Below are positions 1 to 11,145 of a DNA stretch of 64,000 nucleotides, piece by piece. A model generated the notes under the pieces. That model saw only the letters and a program-made list of their open reading frames with translations, made no database searches and was not told the origin of the DNA. Within the stretch, counting starts at the first letter, position 1. The number at the start of each line of letters is the position of its first letter. Both the position numbers and the translations under genes were made by a program. The stretch is from Cryptomeria japonica (lineage: Eukaryota; Streptophyta; Pinopsida; Cupressales; Cupressaceae). The stretch is taken from contig NC_081412.1 of NCBI RefSeq assembly GCF_030272615.1, positions 19,569,932 to 19,633,931 on the forward strand. The letters run 5' to 3'.

Positions 1-567
1 CAGGGATAGGTACCAGTACAGGCACAGGCACAGGGGCAGGCGCCCATACAGGGGGAGCCATAGGAAAAGCCACAGGGGGCTGAGGCAGAGGAGGATGAGC
101 TGACGGAGCTGAGGGAGATCTGCCAAGGATAGGCAGATGAGATCCAGGAGTTGGAGAGGGAGAGGGATAGGCTCAGGAGGCAGCTCTGAGATACTGAGCG
201 GGAGCGAGACCAGGCCATTCAATGCTACACAAAGGCTGAGACAGCACTGAGGGCTAGGAGGCAGGAAGCAAAGGACACAGGGGCCAGATATGTCTATGTT
301 CTACGGGTCAAGGAGGAGATTGCCTACTGGTGGGATCTCTATTATGGTGCAGTGGCAGTGGATCAGCGGGCGAGGAGCTTCCATAGACCATCACAGATAG
401 CGACAACTACGGGAGGGAGCCAGAGGAGACAGACATCTAGTGGTGGGGTTATGGGTCCTCCACCACCACTAGATAGAGGGGACAGGAGGGATGATCCTAG
501 GGCGGGTCCTTCAGGGGCTCAAATTCTGTCGAGGCCAGGCGGCTCCAAGGGAGGGAGTTCATCATAG
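1..567 (+). pseudogene. PMD/MAIN-like protein, degraded C-terminal tail
   Basis: The reading frame starting at base 1 encodes a glutamine-, glutamate- and arginine-rich coiled-coil-like stretch (about residues 40-95), then a tail with YWWDLYYGAVAVDQRA and SSGGVMGPP. The pseudogene at 36697-38644 ends with the matching YWRGLYEQAVPSNQRA and SSGGVMGPP, so both are C-termini of one family. The upstream PMD domain would lie outside the window. In-frame stops occur at about 7, 61, 139 and 187. Three are TAG in a glutamine-rich context (CAG to TAG) and one is TGA. PMD proteins are plant proteins often carried by mobile elements. This copy is dead. The family link rests on the shared tail only. Confidence 0.6.
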
Positions 568-1989
568 CCATAGAGGGCTCCCTATGTATCAGTATTGTAC
601 CATTTTTGTATGATGATGTAGACACCTTCAGGTGATTGTAGCCATATGATTTTTTTGACCTCATTGTATTATGACACTTATGGTATATATATGAGATGAT
701 TCATCTTTGCGGCAACTATATGCATGTGTACCTAAGTGATGAGATGTTCTTATGTGATGTTTGTTTTATGTGATGCAAATATGTACATAATGAAATGCAA
801 TATTTTTGTTCTTTTATGTTTTATAGGTGTATGCATGATGCAAATGTGAATGTATGTAATGTAGATGAATATGATAATGCAAATGTAAATTGTGCTAATA
901 GGTGTTGTGTACAGGATGTGATGTAGTTGTGATATCTATGTGTATGTATGAAATGCGAACATGTGGTAATGCAGGTGAAACTACATAAAATGTAGATGTT
1001 TTTGGTGTGTCATTATACTCAATCATGTGATAGTAGGCTACACAGACTCAAGAAGAACGATGGAAGTCAATCAAGAAAGGGGGATGGAAGACAGAAGATA
1101 TGAAAGTGAAAGAGCTTCTTGTGCGTTATCATCATTGAGTAGGTTATGACAATCGAGGCATATGTTCGACCCAGAAAGTCATTGTACCTATTTGCATGGA
1201 GATAAGATAGTCACAAACAAGGAATGCCCCAGTTCACACTAGACTCACAGTGTCCTCATATCCTTGGACAAGTCATAGCATTACTAAGAGACAATCCACA
1301 GACAACAAATAAAAATAGGTGACGATACCCCATCCTCACCATTCTAGTCAAAGACATCCTGGAGATAGAATCTCTAGTCAGAGACATCCTGGAAAAGCTA
1401 AAAGACATGCCACCAAAAAAGATGAAATCAAAAGAAAACCAAGACTCGACACCAACATCCACTGTAGTCCTCAAGTTTAGTGTCTCTTGTCACTTCTATA
1501 AGTCTTATTTGATTGTGGTCACAATGTTTACTTTCACAGAAAGGATAGATAGCACTGAACCATATGTTGTCTGAGTCTATTGAAATATTTGATTTGTTGA
1601 AACCCATTGTTGCTGCTGTCTCATCTGAAACTGACTGAATCCATGAAACTGATACTTTATTGCGGAGAAGACGAAACTTTATTGCGGATATGTGATGCAA
1701 ATGTTGCTTTATTGCGAATTGTGCGCAGATAGACTGAAGGAAGCTGGAAGAAACTGTACTCCTTGAAACATGTGATGTTCTCAGTTCCACACCCATCACT
1801 AGATGTAGGATTTGCCTTAGCCACAGATAGGAGCCGAATTATTATGGATGGAAAGGAGTGAAAAGGAAGGATTATTATGAATGGCTAACCAATCTTGGGT
1901 AGATCAATAACAAGCCATGATGGGAATGGGTAATTTTATTATGAACGAATAGGTTGTGAGTGTGTGCAAAGTGAAGTGATGAAAGTGAA
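568..1989. other. No gene seen; AT-rich spacer
   Basis: I see no credible coding region here. Short open frames are not supported by homology or composition. Between 1655 and 1716 the decamer CTTTATTGCG occurs three times, a small cluster of a CpG-bearing motif like the larger ones elsewhere in the window. This stretch lies between two tails that converge, the PMD tail (+) and the gypsy element (-). I looked for the gypsy 3' LTR here and did not find it. Confidence 0.5.
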
Positions 1990-2510
1990 TCCTAAAGGAG
2001 AGAGGAGCAATGTCTCTACACATGGCGTTGGTGACCCAGTTTTCACCATGGTACTTGCCCAGGGCGCCACCGAAGTGGTTTTCACCATTGGATGAAATGT
2101 TTTTCTTACTTTTTTTTATTTTTCAATGTTTTTTGTGTCACAAGGCGCCTGTTTGCCAGGTTTTCACCAAGTAATGATTTTTTACATTTTTATGATTTTT
2201 TTTGTATTTTTTTGAATTTTTTTGATTTTTTTGTATTTTTTGAATTAGGATACTCTGAAGAGCTATGTGTAAAACCTATGAAGGTGCATGTTGTTGATAG
2301 GATCCTCCAAAAGTTCACCTTCTGTAGTTGAGAGCTGATATGCCCCATATCCATATGTTGCTATAATGATGTAAGGACCAAGCTAGTTTGGTTCAAACTT
2401 TCCCTTCTTCTCTCTGTCTTGCTGATTTTTAGGGTTTTCCTTGAGAACCAGGTCACCTACCTCAAATGTGCGAGGCTTGACTTTATGATTGTAACTGCAT
2501 TGTTCCTTGA
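1990..2510 (-). pseudogene. Gypsy integrase C-terminal tail (GPY/F-type)
   Basis: The minus strand reads KVKPRTFEVGDLVLKENPKN, then a lysine-rich linker, then LGPYIIIATYGYGAYQLST and EDPINNMHLHRFYT before a stop. This is the DNA-binding end of gypsy integrases, where a WxGPY motif follows a GDLVL strand. The tryptophan before LGPY is a TAG stop. Beyond it, a lysine-rich low-complexity part and short KYHGENWVTNA-like pieces continue to about 1990, as in the far 3' end of related elements. No integrase catalytic core lies upstream. The fragment is not functional. Confidence 0.75.
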
Positions 2511-3459
2511 ATGAATGGTGTGTATCTTGAGTGACTTTCTTCCTTAATGAAGAAACTGAGATAAAATTACTAGTGTGTGGACTACACAGGCCCATATGCA
2601 TGTCACCTAAAGAAGTTTGGGCATCCCTGATAAAAAAGTCCCTTGAGGAAGCTCCATTAAAGGTCCATGATGTATCGCCAAAAGGGAAAGGATGTGTGAA
2701 ACAAGTGGATGATTGATGAAGGCTTATGATTGTGAAAAGAAATGAAAGTAGGAGAGCATGATGGAGACTTAGGATCAACAAGTATGCTTTTTGGCTTGAA
2801 ATTTTCAAACTTTTGCCCCCAGTTATTTTGATATTAGGGGAGATCATCTCTTGCTCTTTTTTCTTCATAGGATTTTTATCCTTGACTTTGATTTATGCAG
2901 AGTCCAATAGCTTTGGATTTTGATTTGGACTAAAGGACTTTTCTTTAGTTTTGACTCTTAGTTTTTTTTGTTCATAGCTTGATTTTTCATCCCCAATGAG
3001 TAAGGGCTTTTGTAATTCTTGTTGATCCAAGTCTGGGAGTGGAGTGGAAATGGAATGAGTGGATGATATGGCAAAGCTATGTGAGTTCTCAAGAGGACTG
3101 GTGATACACTCAATAGATTCTTCGTTGGAACCACTCTTAGGATTATTGATATCAAGAGGTGCTTGCACCACTGGAGGAGATTTGCATTCAAACTCAGTAG
3201 CCACAACATTAGGTGGTTCACACCCAATTCCTTGGCATTGCAAATTGCTTGTAGATTGTTCCTATCAACAAAATGTGTTAGGAGATAGTGGGAGTTGATC
3301 AACATGAAAGATATACTCACCACACCCTAGGTCTTTAATCTTGAACTTTTCTTTTAGCTCTACTTGTTTTGATGTAGAAGCTTTCAAGGATTCTGGATCC
3401 ACATATGTTGAAGAAGGAATAGCTTGTCGATTGACTGGGATTGTTATTTCTTATCTAGG
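2511..3459 (-). other. Remnant between protease and integrase tail; no domain recognised
   Basis: Two minus-strand frames (3243-2893 and 2868-2383) are open but match nothing I know. They are rich in serine, proline and lysine. In an intact element this position holds reverse transcriptase, RNase H and the integrase core, about 3.5 kb. Only about 0.95 kb is present and no RT motif is visible in any frame. It is probably scrambled linker sequence left after deletion. Confidence 0.45.
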
Positions 3460-3948
3460 TCATAGATTGTTGCAATATATGAATGGATTTGGATCCACTT
3501 TTATGGTCACTTCAACTCCATTGTGTGGAAACTTGATACATCGATGATATGTAGATGGTACTGTGCTCATCTCATGAATCCATGAATGTCCTAGCAATAT
3601 GTTGTATGTGAGATCTAGATCAAGGACTTGACAAACCACATCCTTTGTAACTGGCCCAACTCTGAGAGGCAAGGTGACTATGCCTTTGGATGAACATTCT
3701 TCATCATCATATGCTTTGAAAGTAATTTTGTTTGTAGAATTCACAGCTTTGTCAGAATATCCCAATTGTTTAATAGTGCTCAATGTACAAATGTTTAGAC
3801 CTACTCCTCCATCTATCAGGAGTTGTTTGATTCTATGTTTGTGTATGAAGGCTTCAATGTGTAATGGTGCATTATGTGGTTGGCTTACGGAGGCGTCATC
3901 GGCTTCTGTGAATGTAAGAGATTGTGGAATGGAAAGGTATCCCACCAT
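3460..3948 (-). pseudogene. Gypsy-type aspartic protease domain
   Basis: This 162-residue frame carries a retropepsin-like domain. LLIDGGVGLNI holds the catalytic aspartate in a D-G-G setting instead of the usual D-[ST]-G, a variant common in plant gypsy elements. YNILLGHSWIHEM is the second conserved stretch, and YHRCIKFPHNG follows as in related polyproteins. It would cut the Gag-Pol precursor inside the particle. The frame is open but its neighbours on both sides are broken, so it survives as an isolated domain. Gag lies upstream on the same strand. No RT follows. Confidence 0.8.
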
Positions 3949-6356
3949 GGCTTGAAACTAGTCCACATTTAGATCAGTAGGAACAACAGTTTCTCTCAAG
4001 ATTTTGTCAAGAATGGATTTATGTGCGGGGGATATGCGTAGGAGCTCAAGAATGGAGATGAGCATGGGTGTCTTCCCTAATTGTTCTATAAGGTCATACT
4101 CAGGTTTGGTTGATGAGGAAGCGGTGTTCTTGGCTGGAGCACCTTACAAAGTGATTTTACCTCGACGGGTTGTAACATGACATTCAGAGGTAGGTTCGAA
4201 AGAAGATCCAACACTTTTTAAGACAATCTTGGGTCTTTGGGTAGAATTCTCAGGGTTTTTGTCCTTGATGATAATGGTAGAGACGTAATTGTCCATCGAG
4301 ATGTGATTGATAGTTGAATCATAGTTGTAGGATGCTCTGGTATAGTTGGTTTGATTATTTGTGACTTTAGCTTTTCCCTTGTCATGCTTTGGGAATGGTT
4401 TCGTAAATATCTCATGTTATTGATTGGAGGAATGTCCTTCAATCTCAATGTCACCTCTATCAATGAGATCTTGTATGATGTTCTTCAGTTGATGGCAATT
4501 TCTTGTCTTATGACCCTTGCTCTTATGAAATTCACAATATTCATCATCATTCCACCAATTTGGTTTAACCTTTGGTTCATATGGAGGAAAATCTGGAATA
4601 GTGATTACCTTGTTTGCCACTAGCTTTTTGAAAATTGACTCAAGTGGTTCTCCCAATGGAGTGTACTTCCTTCATGATTTAGAAGTTGTTTGAGTATTCA
4701 TCTGATTTGATCCAAAAAAAATGAATTTGGGTCCCACTGTATTGGCATCAACAACACCATCATTGACTATGTTCTTGCTTTTATTCCAAAATCTTGGCTT
4801 GTCTTTTCCTTTAAAGTCATCTTTGTTTTCCTTGAATATCTTAATGACTCCTTGTTCAATTAGGACCTTTTCTGTCGCTAAGCCTTTTTCAATGACGTCC
4901 TTGAAGGTGGACAAACAAGATTTTCTTAAATCATAACCAATGTCTTTGTTAACATTTTGGGTGAACATCTCTACCATTTGTTTTTGTGGAATTTCACAAG
5001 AGCATCTGCTGGCTAGATTCCTCCATCTTTGTAAAAATGATGCAAAAGACTCTCCCTCTTTTTGCTTGGTGTTGCACAAAGTAGTGACTGATATGTCTGT
5101 CTCTATGCTGTAGGAGAAATGTTGAATAAATGCCTCTGCTAGATCACCCCATGACTTAATACCAGGTGGGAGTTGGGAGAACCATTCCATAGCTTGATCA
5201 CCTAGGCTTTGTGGGAATAATCTCATCAAATATGTCTCTTCTGCTGCTACCTTAATGCAAGCTATGAAAAATTGTCTTATGTGTGCCTTAGGATCCCCTT
5301 TTCCTCTATACTTATCAAACTTAGGTGTCACAAAGTGTGTAGGAAAAGGAGGCATTGGAATGCTCTTGTCAAATGGATAGGGACATATGTCTCTCATTGT
5401 GTATGTTAGCTTTGGTGTATTTATGTCTTCCATTTTCTTTTGTAAGTCCCTGATTTGTTGCTCCAAATTTCTCTTAGGTGGAGATCGACTTCTTGGACCA
5501 TACCCCATGCTTGAGGCACCAATTGGAGGAGGAGCATGTTGCATATATGGATGATATTGATCATACACATGTTCATAGGGAGGAGGTCTATAGTGATGCT
5601 GCATATATGGACCACTTGGTATAGATTCATGTTGAGGAACGAAATATCTATTTTTTCCATGTATACCATACTCTACAGGCATGTCATGTTCTAATGTGTT
5701 GCCCCCAAATTTGACACGGGGTTTCCTTGTGTCCAAATTTTGAGCATGCCTTTGAATATCCAATTGCTTTGGTGGTTGATCCTTAGCATTGGTATGTGAT
5801 TGAGCATATCTTTCTGCATAAGACTTCCATAATGGTCTACAAAGGTGAGTATCATATGCTTGACCATGTGTATGTGGGACCTCTAGTTTTTGAAACAAAG
5901 ATGATGGTGATTCAGGCACCATATGTGGTCCTCTATTGCCTCCACTATTAGGTCTCCTTTGATCCATGTTGGAGTGAGGTTGTTGCAAAGGTCGATTTTC
6001 ATTATTTGAGACATGTCAAAATCATGAGGTATCTTGGCTCCACTTTGTGCCATCATTTGTAAGAAGTATTATCTATCCCTCCTCATTATTTCCTCAACCA
6101 ATCGATTGAAATGGGGATTCATAATGGATTCTTCCACATCTGCTGAATGTACAGAAAAGTTGTCCATATTGTCATTGTGTGTATCATTGTTGTTTGTAGT
6201 GTCCATGTTCTCAACATTTGGAATGTTTCTATAGGCATCCATGTCAAGTAATGTAGTATGATCGGAATTATTATCATACTCATAAGAACTCATGTTTGCG
6301 GACTCTTGAGCCTCTTTAGTTTCTCTCCTAGATTTTTGAAGACGGGTTTCAACCAT
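3949..6356 (-). pseudogene. Gypsy Gag polyprotein with zinc knuckle (broken)
   Basis: The start is placed at 6356 because the frame begins MVETRLQKSRRETKE, a typical gypsy Gag N-terminus. The first part (6356-6069) is acidic and ends at a TAA in what looks like a glutamine codon. A one-base frameshift near 6000 leads into the main 438-residue frame (5988-4672). Its core reads LFPQSLGDQAMEWFSQLPPG and FIQHFSYSI, then FLQRWRNLASRC, the retrotransposon gag domain. The frame 4656-4417 holds CEFHKSKGHKTRNC, a CX2HX4HX4C knuckle that binds the RNA genome. It reads into the protease after further breaks. It is dead, with at least three disabling changes. Confidence 0.85.
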
Positions 6357-6846
6357 GAACTAGGTATTGACTGAGATGTGTGAGACTAGATGAAAAATGG
6401 AAAAAGTATGGAAGACCAAGAGTTGGATGGAATGTAAATGAATCTGAGGTGTACTTGCAATGTCCAAAGTGGAAGACCAAGTATGTATGTAGAAGAGTAG
6501 GTGTGACTTCCAAAGAGAGGATAGTTTCTCTTGATGAGGTAAGTTAACCTTGACTCTAAGTAAGACCAAATGAGATCCAAAGGTAAGAAACCTTGATGAG
6601 GGACCACTTAGCAAAGTGTTGTTATATGTAGTGTGTTGACAAAGTATAGTGAGGACAAGCAAGTGACCTTTTGATTCAAGTTTAGACAATTGTGAATGTA
6701 AAGTGAGATGTGAAGCAATGATGGACTATGTGAGACCCAAGGACAGGTTGACTGCTAAATGAAACCTAGAGAAGTGACCTAGGAAGCTCAAGAATTCTGA
6801 AACTAATTGTGTTTGTTTGCTGGACTGTAAATTTTTTTCAATTTTG

Positions 6847-7035
6847 AACACAGACGCGCCTGTATACTTCACAGACGCGATTTCCTAACACAGATGTGGC
6901 TCTGTTCAACAGAGACGCGCTTCTTGAGATTTTTTTTCAAAGTGTAATATTGATTCTGTAAACACAGACGTGTTTTTGCCCTTCACATATGCAGTTATAC
7001 AACACAGACGCTATTATGTCAGACATAGACGCATT
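6847..7035. repeat. Degenerate cluster of ACACAGACGCG motif, copy 1
   Basis: About six imperfect occurrences of ACACAGACGCG or close variants (cacagatgtgg, cagagacgcgc, cacagacgtgt, cacagacgcta, catagacgcat) lie in 190 bp at irregular spacing. The core GACGCG is CpG-rich in an AT-rich region, and the variants mostly differ by C-to-T or G-to-A. It lies in the gag-proximal part of the gypsy leader. Function unknown. Confidence 0.7.
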
Positions 7036-8222
7036 TCTGCAAAAATTGTGCAATTTTTTCCAATCTGTGAAGTCGTTCTATTGTGACCAAATCTGACTGT
7101 TTGACTATTTTTTGTGACAAGAGGACATAGTGTTATTGAAGACCTAATGTTTGCAAGTGTCTAGACTCCAAAATGACTCCAATAAAAAGTGTGTTGTTTG
7201 ATGTAAAAATGTTTTGCATACACTTGAAGACACAAAAGACACAATGTTTTGCTGTTTGGTCTTGAATGTTTTGAATGTTTAAAATAAGTCAAGAACAATT
7301 CTTATGGCTGGCCAAGACAATAGTTGTTGATCCACATGGGGTTTTACCCCCGAGGCTATGCTATTCAGAGCAGATACTTAGATGCTTGACCTCACTGGCT
7401 CCACCCTCGGCACTCACTTCTCGGGTTAGCAAGGCATCAGTCCCCATGAAAACTCCCTGTGGTGAACTTTGTATCTCTACTAAGAATCGTATGTGTGTGG
7501 ACCGCTACCAGAGGTCCAACCTCCTGCCCCAACAACTAGAAGGATTTGGGCTTCTAAAACAAAAAGGTGCTAGTAAGGGCATTCGCTCATGTGGTCATAC
7601 ATGCAGCACTTTCAGCTCTATAAATACAGAAGGCTCCCAACCAGTAGGGGTTATGCCCTACAACTGATCAAATAAATTTGATCAAACGGGTTTATGGGGA
7701 GACATAGTGTCGGTATGAACTAATCAGCACACGTTATCCATAGTTGTTTGGAAGAGGTGGGTTTTCCTCGCTACCACTTGGGTCGTTCTCTTCTCACTAG
7801 TAGCCCGAATGACCACACGGGAAGATAGGCCCTCTATAGATTAAACAAAAAGAGCCTATTGCTCAAGACATAAAGATAATGATTCAATTTTAGTGCACCA
7901 ATTGAAGTGTTTGCTAGTCTATGAAAACAAGGCACACAATAAAAATCCAAAAAACCTTGCCAAGGACCTACAACAAAGATTTATTAGTAGTTTGGATTGT
8001 TTCAAATAATCACCCCTTCCTACAAGCACACAAGTTAGGTAAATTTTAGATCCAAAAGACTTTGTGAAAATAGGGGCCTTCAACCAAATGATTTTGCTTT
8101 CAAGACAAGCTGCACCAATTTTGTTAGCTAGATCTAAAAATGTTAGCTCCAAATAAACTGGATCTGAAAATTTAAATGCAAAACCCAAAACTGAATCAAT
8201 AAACCCAAAATTTGAAACCGGT

Positions 8223-8478
8223 GAACATAGACGCGATTACCCTCAACACAGATGTGACTTCCTAACGCAGACGCGGTTCTGTGAGACACAAACACGACTC
8301 CAGAACTCAGATGTGACCTCTGAACACAGACGCGGCTAAAAACACCGCAGACGCGACTTAATAATATAAATGCGATTCCCAGAACCTGCAAAATAAAATA
8401 CTACCAATAACATAGACGCGATTCCAGATGTCACAGATGCGCCAGAAAATCAAAAATGCGATTCGAAAGTGCGTAGAC
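8223..8478. repeat. Degenerate cluster of ACACAGACGCG motif, copy 2
   Basis: About ten occurrences of the leader motif lie in 256 bp, usually as ACACAGACGCGATT or a decayed form (acatagacgcgatt, cgcagacgcggtt, acacagacgcggct, cacagatgcgcc). Spacing varies from roughly 17 to 35 bp, so it is not a simple tandem repeat. It lies directly after the primer-binding region of the minus-strand gypsy element. The same motif recurs 1.2 kb further into the leader. Confidence 0.75.
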
Positions 8479-8559
8479 ATGGGAATATCAAAATGCTGTA
8501 AAAAATGTCAGATCTGCAACAAAAATGTTAAATACAAAAGGGACAAGGGTCCCACCGAG

Positions 8560-9336
8560 TGTGCCAAAATGTATATGGTGAAAATGGATAACAATAATAA
8601 CGATATTGAAAGGCTAAATGAATTCAACCACAAAACCCTAGTCTAACAACAACAAAGATCCACCATAACATATGAAGATTACCTAAGACAATGCAAATCA
8701 AACAAAATCACAAAGATTATACCATCACATGTCCAATAGTGTTTTGATCTCCATTCTTCCTATCTCCATTATTCTTGCTTGATATATTTGCTCTTAGATT
8801 TTATGTGCACAAGAGCTCAACAAAGAATGGAATGTGGTTGCAAGTAGGATCGTAGTGTAGTCAATTGATCAAGTAGTTAGAATGATTGATTAGAAAGATA
8901 ATGAAGGAGGTATCTCCTTATATAGAAGACACAATAAGAAATGGAGGGATAAGATTGAGAGGTGTAAAAGGAGGTCAGCTATAATTAGAGGGTAGGTAAA
9001 AGAAATAATAAAATAATGAAAGGGGTAGGTAGTGTATGAATTAAGAGATGAATGACATGTGTCATGGGTAGAAAATGAATTAATTAAATAAATAAAGATT
9101 TATTTAATTAATAGAAGAAATGGGATCAATTAAATAAATAAGATATTTATTTAATTTAGGAAAAGGATAATTTAAATAAATAAATGTATTTATTTAAATG
9201 AGAAATAAGGTTAGAAGAGGATAAATGAATTAATTAAGTAAATAAGGATTTATTTAATTAGTAGAAGAATTAGGCTAAAGTAATTAAATAAATAAAATAT
9301 TTATTTAATTAGACATGACAATTTTAGGTGTCTACA
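8560..9336 (-). repeat. Gypsy 5' LTR (777 bp)
   Basis: On the minus strand it begins TGTAGACACCTAAAATTGTC at 9336 and ends with a CA at 8560, followed by a short spacer and TGGGACCCTTG, a plausible primer-binding start near 8553. The first 270 bp are a run of AT-rich inverted repeats built from ATTAAATAAATA and its complement (9078-9318). The LTR at 34192-35571 begins TGTAGTCACATAAATTTGTC and has the same kind of AT-rich run, so the two belong to related families. Promoter and polyadenylation signals would lie here, but I cannot place them. Confidence 0.7.
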
Positions 9337-9510
9337 ATAATATATCTATCTCTCTAGACATGCATGTACATAAAATCCAAGTAGAGTTAAATAAAAATTT
9401 AAATATAAATTGTAACGTGCATGTATACATACATGTACACATATATGTACCAAAAACCATAACTAACCTGTCCACTAGCGGCCCTCATATGTGATATGGA
9501 CCCGATCAGC

Positions 9511-10710
9511 TCATAGCTCCTCCTCTGCAGCAATAGAGTGATCTATAGGTGGGTCCATACCTGGAGCATGTGTAGAGTGATGAGAATGTTGTGACTGCCT
9601 CAGGGTATGCGTCGATGCCACTATAGCCTGACCATCTCTAAGAATCTCCTCTCTAACACCAGCCAATGGTATCCCAAGTCGAGATGAAATAAAACTGTAA
9701 GCATGTACTAGGTCCTCGACTAAATACTGTGACATCTGTACATGTCTACTACCTCTGACTATAGCTGCTACCTCATATGGGGAGGGGATGTCAGTAGTAA
9801 TATACCGATCATCTGAATTGAAAGCCCCTTATGACTAGAAGATGCATGATCTGTGGATGATCACGAACATGGTCGACTCATCATATATCTGCCTCACCTG
9901 TCAGATGATATGGTTGCTGCTGCTGATGCAATCTATCCAATCCTATCAATTGATTCTCTCTGAGAATTAATCACAACATGATCCACTATGGGGGCCATGG
10001 CTGGGATTACTGCAGGAAATCTCTAGCCAACAAGGTCCCTGTGTCTAGGCAGAGCTCGATCACGCCTACAATATGCATCTCTATTAGAAATCCTGCCCCT
10101 CCCGTCCATAATATCCTGGAATATCAAGGTAGTTTGGTTTCATCTGACAATGAACCTCAACAAATACTTGTTATGCAAAGTATAATGGTATCTGGTCGTT
10201 ATTAGGATAACGACCATGGGCTGCTAAGAAGCATGGGTAAATCAATGATGCAACATGTGGGTCGATACATCTCGTGACTTGATATCCCCTCACCTTACTC
10301 TTCTCCTAATACTGTGGAAAGCATCTCTCCTTGATGGTCTCCTTAGAGACCACCCCCACCACATCAACAAAATAATGATGACCCCTCATCTCACTCCTCA
10401 ACTGTCTATATATATCCTCTATAACCTTAGGTGAGAATGAAGTGTGAGAAACGAATCACTCCCTCAATGTCCGCAAACTATCAAAAATGGATGTGCATGT
10501 ACTCTTGTACACGCCATTTGTACGGGGGTCATCTAATATGGCTCTCAACCTATGCAACTCCCGATCATTGTACTAAAAAATAGTAGCAACGTCAGGCAAG
10601 GGGGGATCCTGTTGTGGAGGATCAACATCATCAATGTGTGGCTCCTGATCAGGAGCCTACACAGGTGGATCCTGATTAGGAGCCTGCAAAGGTATATCTT
10701 GGGATGCCAT
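9511..10710 (-). pseudogene. Unidentified decayed reading frame, about 400 codons
   Basis: Starting at the ATG at 10710 (MASQDIPLQAPNQDPP), one frame continues with isolated stops for about 200 codons, through GVYKSTCTSIFDSLRTLRE, KVRGYQVTRCIDPHVASLIY and NYLDIPGYYGREGQDF. It then shifts frame and resumes with MSQYLVEDLVHAYSFISSRL and ends IAAEEEL at 9511. Several stops are TAG or TGA at likely former CAG or CGA codons. The long coherent frame shows it was once coding. I do not recognise the family. It lies immediately beyond the gypsy LTR and may belong to an older element. No conserved catalytic motif is visible. Confidence 0.5.
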
Positions 10711-10721
10711 CTATCTAACTA

Positions 10722-11145
10722 CATGTCATAAAGTTAAAATAAATATGTAAGCAGAGAGAGAGATCATTTTCATGAGAGAGAGAGAGGGATTATACATATA
10801 AATCTTCATGAGAGAGAGTGATCATTTTCATTTTCAAAAATTTAAATCTTCAAGAATACATAAAAAATTCAAATATTTCAGAGAGAGAGAGAGAGAGATA
10901 ACATATATTTCAAATCTAGAGATAAAATATATTTTATAGAGATAGAGAGATCTAACACGTGTATATTTGAATCTTTGAAATACATAAAAAATTCAAGAAC
11001 ATGATATATAACATGGAATTCAACAAGTCTCTAAATTGTTTGACAATTTTTTTGTTATTGAACTCCATATCTAAAAAAAATAGAGGTCATTGTATTTTTG
11101 TTATTTGGGCCCATATGACTATAAAATTATTAAATCTGTAATATA
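10722..11145. other. GA-rich microsatellites, otherwise nothing seen
   Basis: Short GAGAGA runs occur at about 10757-10790 and 10883-10905, separated by AT-rich sequence. No coding region or element end is recognisable. The stretch leads into the palindromic tandem array. Confidence 0.5.

Larger units (their letters stand above)
6357..8545 (-). other. Gypsy 5' leader, non-coding
   Basis: These 2.2 kb separate the LTR and primer-binding region from the gag start on the minus strand. No protein is supported. The open frame 7275-7667 on the plus strand is antisense to the element and has no recognisable product. Two clusters of the ACACAGACGCG motif (listed separately) lie at the two sides of the leader. 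The middle (7270-7860) is more GC-rich than its surroundings. Long leaders of this kind usually hold packaging and translation signals; here that is inference. Confidence 0.55.
1990..9336 (-). mobile_element. Ty3/gypsy-type retroelement, pol-deleted relic
   Basis: Read on the minus strand, the order is LTR (9336-8560), putative primer-binding region, a 2.2-kb leader, gag (6356-about 4200), aspartic protease (3948-3460), a 950-bp unassigned stretch, then an integrase C-terminal tail (about 2510-1990). Reverse transcriptase, RNase H and the integrase core are absent: the space between protease and integrase tail is far too short. A 3' LTR matching the 5' one was not found. The element is therefore an internally deleted and 3'-truncated copy. 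Stops and frameshifts throughout show it is old. Grouping with gypsy rests on the gag core, the CX2HX4HX4C knuckle and the GPY-type integrase tail. Confidence 0.8.

Noticed and set aside
617-626. TGTAGACACC as the start of the missing gypsy 3' LTR
   Set aside because: It is on the wrong strand for the element at 1990-9336, and the following bases do not match the LTR at 9336.
7275-7667. 130-residue plus-strand frame as a gene
   Set aside because: It is antisense to the gypsy leader, has no recognisable domain, and lies in a locally GC-richer stretch where chance frames are longer.
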